A DNA stretch of 64,000 nucleotides from Pochonia chlamydosporia 170 (taxonomy: Eukaryota; Ascomycota; Sordariomycetes; Hypocreales; Clavicipitaceae), in the NCBI RefSeq assembly GCF_001653235.2, contig NC_035790.1:2108001-2172000 (forward strand), in the 5' to 3' direction. Of the stretch, positions 58,290-64,000 are shown one piece after another. Positions within the stretch are counted from its first letter, which is position 1. Every line of letters starts with the position of its first letter. A program made the translations under genes and the position numbers. The notes under the pieces were generated by a model. The model made no database searches. It worked only from the letters and a program-made list of their open reading frames with translations, and was not told where the DNA came from.

Positions 58290-58753
58290 ATTGGCAGGAG
58301 TAATTGAGTCTCGAATTAATGAGACAGAGGCCGTCGATATGTGAAGCTTTGTCGTGGGACGGCGGCAAGACGATCCTGTCTGGAGCTCACAGGCAGATCG
58401 AGGCGAGCAACAGGCTTGAATTCGGCCGTACCTATCTGTATTATTGTGGCCTTGATTTCCAGGCTCCCATTTTCGAATGTTGGTGGAGTCTGGTGTATGT
58501 AGGAAAATTCACCGCCTTTGGAGCCCCACATTTTGGCTGGCGAAAAAAAAAAGTTCGAGTTCTGCAAGGCCCAACCTCCGGCAGCCAGCAGAAAAAAAAA
58601 GTTGAAATCCTTATCTAGACTGCCCACCCTCCCATTTTCTTTTCTCCCCATCACGCACTTTTGGGATTTCGCATTTCTTGCATTTCGTTTCCCATTCTTC
58701 CCATTATTTGCATTTACGTCTTTTGGTTCCATTATATTTAAAACATCAATACG
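58290..58753. promoter_or_regulatory. divergent promoter of complex I subunit and nucleolin-like gene
   Basis: 464 bases separate two divergent start codons. Two A-runs with a similar context (GAAAAAAAAAAGTT near 58543 and AGAAAAAAAAAGTT near 58590) are followed by a CT-rich tract (about 58620..58720), typical of the start region of highly expressed fungal genes. The A-runs may deplete nucleosomes. No defined operator is claimed. Confidence 0.45.
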
Positions 58754-60419
58754 ATGGCCAAGTCAAAGACCAAGGAGAGCAAGAAGGCTGACGCCGCTCT
58801 CACCTCTGTCAAGAATGGTGGAGTTACCAAGCCTTCTCAGTCTTCCAAGTCCAAGTCCAAGGACGTTGCCAAGGCTGCCGCAAAGAAGGTAGTCAAGGAG
58901 AAGGACGCTCCTGAAAAGAAGAAGAAGAAGAAGGTTGTCGAGCCCGAATCTTCTGACTCTGACTCTTCTGAGAGTGAGAGCGAGTCCGATGCTTCTGACA
59001 GCTCTGACTCTGAGTCTGAGGCCGAGAAGAAGCCTACTAAGAAGGCTGCGGTCAACGGCAAGGCTAAGAAGGTTGAGTCCGAGTCCGAGTCCGACTCTGA
59101 CTCTGAAGACTCTGCCTCTGATTCTGACAGCGAGTCTGACGAGGAGGCCGCCAAGCCCAAGGTGAACGGAAAGGCCAAGGCTGCTGCTGCCGCTGACTCT
59201 GATTCGGAATCTGATTCTGACAGCGAGTCTGACGACGGGGGTGCTGAGCTCAAGGTCAACGGCAAGGCCAAGGCTGAGGCCGCTGACTCCTCCGACTCAT
59301 CTGACTCTTCGGACTCTGAAGAGGAAAGCGATGACAAGGCCGCCGCCAAGGTTAGTAGATCCTCTAGCCTGATTTGGTATGATTTCGGACTAACTGGCCA
59401 TAGAAGGAGGCCGACTCTTCTGACTCCGAGGATGACTCTGAGGACGATTCTGATGATAGCGACGACGACTCCGAGGAGTCTGATGAGGCCAAGACCAAGA
59501 CCGAGGATGCCCCCGCTTCCAAGAAGCGCAAGGCTGATGACGAGATCGACGCTACCCCCAAGAAAGCCAAGACTGATGCTCAGGGTGCCCCCACTCTGTT
59601 TGCTGGCAACTTGAGCTGGAACATCAACGATGAGTCTTTGGCCGAGGCTTTCAAGGACTTTGAGGGCCTCGTTGGTGGCCGTGTTGTCACTGACAGAGAT
59701 GGCGGCCGCAGCCGTGGTTTTGGATATGTTGACTTCGAAACTCCCGAGGCTGCCACCAAAGCTTACGAGGCCATGCAGGGCTTTGAGCTGGACGGCCGTC
59801 CTCTTAACCTCGACTATGCCAATGCTCGTCCTGCTGAGTCCAACCCTCGCGAACGTGCCGCTGACCGCGCCAAGAAGCACGGTGACTCTGTCAGCCCTGA
59901 GAGCGAGACTCTGTTCGTCGGCAACCTGCCTTTTGACACTGACCAGGAGACCGTTCGCGAGTTCTTTGGTGAGGTCGCTGAGGTCGCGAGTGTTCGACTG
60001 CCCACTGACCCGTAAGTTTTGATATATCTACTCCATGTCTATTAGTTTTGAACAAAAGCTAACCAAAGTATCATAGTGACTCTGGTAACTTGAAGGGCTT
60101 CGGCTATGTTACCTTCAACTCTGTCGAGGACGCCAGAAATGTTTTCCAGCAGATGAACGGCGCTTCCCTGGGCAACGGCAGAATGTCTCGCAGTGTGCGT
60201 CTTGACTACGCTAGCAGCCGTCCCCAACAGGGCGGTGGTGGCTTCGGCGGTGGTCGTGGAGGAGGCCGTGGAGGACGTGGTGGTGGCGGTCGAGGTGGTG
60301 GCCGTGGCCGTGGAGGTGGTGGTTTCGGTGGTGGTCGTGGAGGCGGTCGTGGCGGCTTCGGCACTGGTGCCAACCGAACTCCTTCGAGCTTCTCCGGCAC
60401 GAAGATGACCTTTGACTAA
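58754..60419 (+). CDS. NSR1: nucleolin-like RNA-binding protein (Nsr1/Gar2)
   Basis: Three exons: 58754..59350, 59404..60011 and 60077..60419. Introns are 53 and 65 nt. The product is 515 residues. The N-terminus is Lys-rich, then long acidic Ser-Asp/Glu repeats (SDSDSSESESESD and similar) alternate with KVNGKAK basic linkers, the CK2/Cdk-rich nucleolin layout, to about 265. RRM1 is near 285-360 (RNP2 LFAGNLSW, RNP1 RGFGYVDF). RRM2 is near 385-465 (RNP2 LFVGNLPF, RNP1 KGFGYVTF), with intron 2 inside it. An RGG-type Gly/Arg tail (FGGGRGGGRGG) ends in SGTKMTFD. This matches yeast Nsr1 and fission yeast Gar2. The role is nucleolar pre-rRNA processing and 18S rRNA maturation. Repeats in the acidic part give long false frames on the other strand. 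Confidence 0.94.
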
Positions 60420-61467
60420 AAAAGCAAATACTGAGGGCTACCAGCGGGCTTTCCAATAAGTGGGCTTTTGTGGGCTGTCGTTTTCAAAACAAGTTGGCGG
60501 CTGCGTCTTTCTGACGAGCCTGTGGGCTTTGAGAGGTCGCTCTCTTTCCTTTTTGGAAATGAAGCGGCGATAGACCTGGGGGCATGTACACTTGAACCGT
60601 GGGCTCGTGGCTGCCGCATGTTCTTTCCAATCTGGAAGAATATCTGTGCGCTAGATGGCATATACTCTGGCTTTTTGATGGCGGGCAATTCGAGAACTTG
60701 CGTCGTTTACAACGACATGCATACCAATGGGATTCTGAGGGACTTTGACGGCTTACTTGTTCAGAGGGCACTTCCTATGACGTTGCTACACAGCAGCTGA
60801 GAGGGACTGATCATCTTTGGGTTCGCACGAAAGACTTCTGAGGGACCTGGGGGCTCCTGCAACTGCAAACTTGAAGCTTGTGAGTGACGTGATGTCGCAT
60901 CATCCATGCCAGTACAATACCACCTTTACATTGTGTGTCTCTTTCCTCATTTGTTTGTTTCCCATTTTTGTTGTACTTTATTAGGTGAGTATTTACGCCG
61001 AGTAGCTTGCACCACTTCTTAGATTTTGGCGTTAGGGCTAGGAAAAGTAATACACTTGTTATCATCCATACTTGCTCTCATCTGAAGTGATTGGCCACAT
61101 GTTATTATTGATGACTCGTTCGAGATAAGTTGTCACTTGGAGCTAGAAAGGATATCATCAGATTAGTTAAAATTATCTGATGTTATGTACAGTCCATGAA
61201 ATCAAAGTGGTAAATCCCCAACACCAACATGCAGTTGCAGCTAAAAAGAGTTCGCTAATAGTCAAGCCGAGCTTTATTTCATCCCCAGCAAATGGCTCGA
61301 TTTCCGTGTCTTCGTATCCAAAAAATCATTAAATCCCAATCAGTGCCTTGATGCCATTCAATTCCTTGTATGTAAACTCCCCGGTATATTGTGGCCCGAC
61401 AAACTCTTTAGAGAGTAAATGGCCATGAGTGTGACCAGTGTATTTCAGCAAGTGTCGCTAGTACGTC
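60420..61467. other. convergent 3' flanks
   Basis: About 1 kb between the nucleolin-like gene and the membrane protein gene, which converge. Frames are short and unsupported. The right half is AT-rich. No RNA gene is recognised. Confidence 0.55.
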
Positions 61468-62778
61468 TTACGCCTGGGCGACGATGCTCTTGCTAACAGC
61501 GCCAGCTCCCCATCTCAACCGCCTTAGCCCGCCAGAGCTTCGCATGACTTCACGTCCAGTGTGAGTTGTTTCGTTGGCAGCACTTAAACTGGCGGATAAG
61601 GCATCTTGTGCTTCTTGGCGACCTACTTCACGTCCAATAACGTAACCGGCTCCAAAGCCAACCACGGAGACGAGGACCACTACGCCAGCACTGACGACCC
61701 ATGTTAAGAGAGTGGGCGAGATGAGAGCAGCTTCCTCAGAGGTTGCTATAACCTTCTTCTTTTTACTTGCCCTTGGGCTTCGACCGGCAGATCCAGATCG
61801 CTTTGTCTTATCGGCCTGTGCAGTTGCTCGCGTGGGCGACCTTGCAGGAGATGTTCTCTTTCGCGGTGAGCCCGCAGCGATTGGTCGTGGTTGCATAGAT
61901 TCATGTGCCAACTCAGACTCGGGTACGAATCGAAGCTCCATGGGTTGATCACTTGGGCCTACACCGTTGCGGGAGGCACGCCATGCTTCCGCCTCCTCCT
62001 TTGATTTCGGTAATCCTCGGGCCGCAGCCGCGCAAGATAACAGCGTTGTCAGAGATGCGCGCAAAGCAGCATCGTTGTCCTCACGGACCGAAGGAGACAT
62101 GAAAGACGGGCCAGCCCCCCTGTTCACACGAGACTGTGAGCGTTGGGAGAAAGATGGACGAGTGAATCCGCTATGGGGATGAGGCGGCATGCTAGAAGTA
62201 GCAGAGTGGCTTCGTTGCGGAACGTTTCCAGGCGGATGTGAGAATGCATTTGGCTGTGGGCGGAACACGGGTCTATCAGAAAGACGACCAAGGGCAGTTG
62301 CGTCGTCGCCGTCAGAGTCTGAGTCTGCATCCGAGCCTTGGCCAGCATCTTCGGTCGGTGGTCGGGAGTTCTCCATCGAACTGGTAAGCATGCGATCATC
62401 GTCGCTCTCGCTCTCGTCATATTCCTCTTGGCTGCTTGTGCCTGCAGCGGCGTGTATGGCTGTTTGCTGATGAGGCAACGATCGCGCGGATGCTTGTAAG
62501 CGACGACGGCGATTATATGGACCTCCAACGCGCAGACCAGTGGTGACGATTTCATCCCCGATGCTAGATAAGGATGAGGAAGACGGTTGTGAGGCAACTT
62601 CGACCCATGATTCTACGACCGTTAGATGGGCAGATAGACTGGGAGATGATGGTGATGGTGGCGGTGACGGTGACGGTGACATACCTTCAAAGCGACGAGG
62701 GTGCGACAAACCCGGGCTGGATCTGGAGGGGCCGGGTTGTGACATGTTGCTGGCGGGTTGACTTGGATTCCCTTCCAT
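61468..62778 (-). CDS. tail-proximal single-pass membrane protein with AIM-like motif
   Basis: Likely two exons, 62685..62778 and 61468..62612, with a 72-nt intron (GTATGT...CTAACGGTCGTAG) that is in frame, so an unspliced reading is also open. Spliced, 412 residues; unspliced, 436. After the junction the chain reads FEESWVEVAS, a W-x-x-V motif with acidic flanks of the Atg8-interacting type (Trp near residue 34). The middle is Ser/Pro-rich and disordered with a DESESDDDRM acidic run. A helical block follows (DNDAALRASLTTLLSCAAAA), then a basic Ser/Lys stretch (SPRASKKKKV). One transmembrane helix lies near the C-terminus (LLTWVVSAGVVVLVSVVGFG), followed by about 55 residues. This suggests a cytosolic N-terminus on an organelle membrane. 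The family is not recognised. Confidence 0.78.
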   Translation of the reverse strand: MEGNPSQPASNMSQPGPSRSSPGLSHPRRFEGMSPSPSPPPSPSSPSLSAHLTVVESWVEVASQPSSSSLSSIGDEIVTTGLRVGGPYNRRRRLQASARSLPHQQTAIHAAAGTSSQEEYDESESDDDRMLTSSMENSRPPTEDAGQGSDADSDSDGDDATALGRLSDRPVFRPQPNAFSHPPGNVPQRSHSATSSMPPHPHSGFTRPSFSQRSQSRVNRGAGPSFMSPSVREDNDAALRASLTTLLSCAAAARGLPKSKEEAEAWRASRNGVGPSDQPMELRFVPESELAHESMQPRPIAAGSPRKRTSPARSPTRATAQADKTKRSGSAGRSPRASKKKKVIATSEEAALISPTLLTWVVSAGVVVLVSVVGFGAGYVIGREVGRQEAQDALSASLSAANETTHTGREVMRSSGGLRRLRWGAGAVSKSIVAQA

Positions 62779-64000
62779 TTTCACAAAATGGACTTTTTTG
62801 TTTGCTACGGCGAGTCAAGAGGATGAACGGCGATGGCATGTACGGAAAGCGCAGGAAGTGAAGGCTGAGTGTTGACAAAGCTATCCGTCGTCTGGTGATG
62901 CGATAACGAAACGATGACGGCACCCCAACGTTGAGCGTTGAGCGGTCGGCGAGCCCCGCCTTCTCAAGCTGTCGCGAGGTGGCTCTCGGTTTGGGTTCGT
63001 GGGTTGCCTTGCCAGGCGGTTTGCGAGAGAGACAAAGAGACCGGTGAGAAATAAAAGTAGGGTATCTTGGGATATGTGAAGATGCACTCGGACGAAAAGG
63101 AAAATGGAGGAAAAAATTGAAGAGTAGGCACAGTATGCGCGGAGCGATAAGGAAGGAGACGTTGAGATGGTGCGAAGTCGGGAGGAGGCAGTCGTTCGTT
63201 CTGAAGGGTGAACTGGTCGTGCTGTATGTTCAATGTTGCAGCAAGCAACTATCGGTACTGTACTTCTGGCGAAGGAGTATGTACTTACGAGCCAGGATGT
63301 GATTGCGCCATGTCAAAGTCAAGGTCAAGCGGATGCCCAGGTACCTAGGTACTCTGTTCTGGGCGCATGTACCCTGGGCTCTTGCTTTATTTTGCGCCTG
63401 TTGGGGGGTTGGGCAATGCCTTCCAGTTCATGTCCTTGTGCTCTGTGCTCAAGCTGCCCCCGTCTCCGTCTGTGGCTTCTGAGACCAAACAACTTTGTAC
63501 TCAACTTGCACATTCGAATCAAGATGCTGGCATCTACGCAAGTGCCAATAACAGCATCTTTCCCCCTCTTTGATCTGTTGGCCTTTTCTCCACGTCTTTT
63601 GTCTGCAACGCTTACTCGGCGTTTGGGCCACGAGAGCCACTACGGTTTGCGTGCTGACGGGGCTGATGAGCAAGTATTGGTACTTGGAATGATGGCGTAC
63701 CGTGTGGGTGCATCACGAGATGCCGGAGATGAACTGTCCATGGAGTCGTGGGACACGCCGCCAAAACACAACGACCACGAACCATAGGATTCGAAATATT
63801 CGCACGGTACTAACATCGGGCTAATTTGTACTCAGCATGCGCACCGGTCGGTCTCCTGTACCCGTCGACCCGTCGAGCCAAACGTCAACGGCGGTGAAGA
63901 GTCGTCCACTTGCGCCCCATGTACATGTACATTATGCACTTGGCTGGCTGTCGTGCGACATGCGGATCGTGACCTCCGGGGCGGGGTTATGCCTAAACCA
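62779..64000. other. upstream region to window end
   Basis: It contains the presumed promoter of the membrane-protein gene. A 184-residue ATG frame (63233..63787) spans a TACCTAGGTA palindrome (63342..63351) and has no domain character, so it is not called. No other gene can be supported before the window ends. Confidence 0.5.

Noticed and set aside
58837..59880. 347-residue Ser/Leu-rich frame on the minus strand
   Set aside because: It is a shadow of the acidic Ser-Asp repeats of the nucleolin-like gene.
63233..63787. 184-residue ATG frame on the plus strand near the window end
   Set aside because: No domain, no splice context, and it crosses a TACCTAGGTA palindrome otherwise found only in non-coding DNA. 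Kept out for lack of support.

Overview
The window is nuclear DNA from a filamentous ascomycete, most likely a Sordariomycete and probably Hypocreales. The evidence is the short introns (about 50 to 105 nt, GT...AG, with CTAAC/CTGAC-like branch points), the pyrimidine-rich leaders, and a gene set typical of Pezizomycotina: a Pth11-type receptor with a fungal rhodopsin fold, a zinc-cluster regulator, verprolin, a fungal annexin and a 12 kDa complex I subunit. No bacterial or organellar DNA, tRNA, rRNA, CRISPR array or intact transposon was seen. Exon coordinates were deduced by hand from splice signals and reading-frame continuity. Where several exons are joined, the summed length is a multiple of three in every model.

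Layout. 0.4-3.8 kb: large DUF8004-like protein (-). 3.8-9.3 kb: gene-poor. 9.3-11.5 kb: six-exon zinc-cluster transcription factor (+). 11.6-13.5 kb: Rtg2-like Ppx/GppA-fold protein (-), 587 residues in three exons. 13.5-19.5 kb: gene-poor. 19.5-21.5 kb: conserved fungal protein of unknown function (+). 22.4-23.4 kb: BTB/POZ protein (-). 26.4-28.7 kb: protein with two identically spaced C2HC fingers (-). 30.1-31.7 kb: annexin with a long Pro/Gln/Tyr/Gly-rich head (-). 33.9-37.6 kb: three small secreted or surface-type genes (+) in an AT-richer stretch. 38.0-39.2 kb: short-chain dehydrogenase (+), convergent with a seven-helix membrane protein (39.3-40.5 kb, -). 42.7-45.3 kb: disordered coiled-coil protein (+). 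45.7-46.7 kb: secreted alpha/beta hydrolase (-). 46.7-50.9 kb: gene-poor. 50.9-52.3 kb: Pth11-like receptor (+).

From 53 to 62.8 kb the genes are dense and mostly housekeeping: a mitochondrial membrane protein (-), verprolin (+), mitochondrial ribosomal protein mL54 (-), complex I PDSW/NDUFB10-type subunit (-), nucleolin-like Nsr1/Gar2 (+) and a tail-anchored membrane protein with an Atg8-interacting-like motif (-). Three nuclear genes for mitochondrial proteins lie within 5.5 kb on one strand, and a retrograde-signalling homologue lies elsewhere in the window. No operon-like or secondary-metabolite cluster logic is evident.

I did not find a clearly new multi-gene system. The points most worth a second look are the tandem C2HC protein, the possible selective-autophagy receptor, the annexin with an A7/A11-like head, the small surface-protein island, and two short DNA motifs (TACGGAGTA and TACCTAGGTA). 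Those motifs recur far above chance, and every exact copy found lies outside the gene models.
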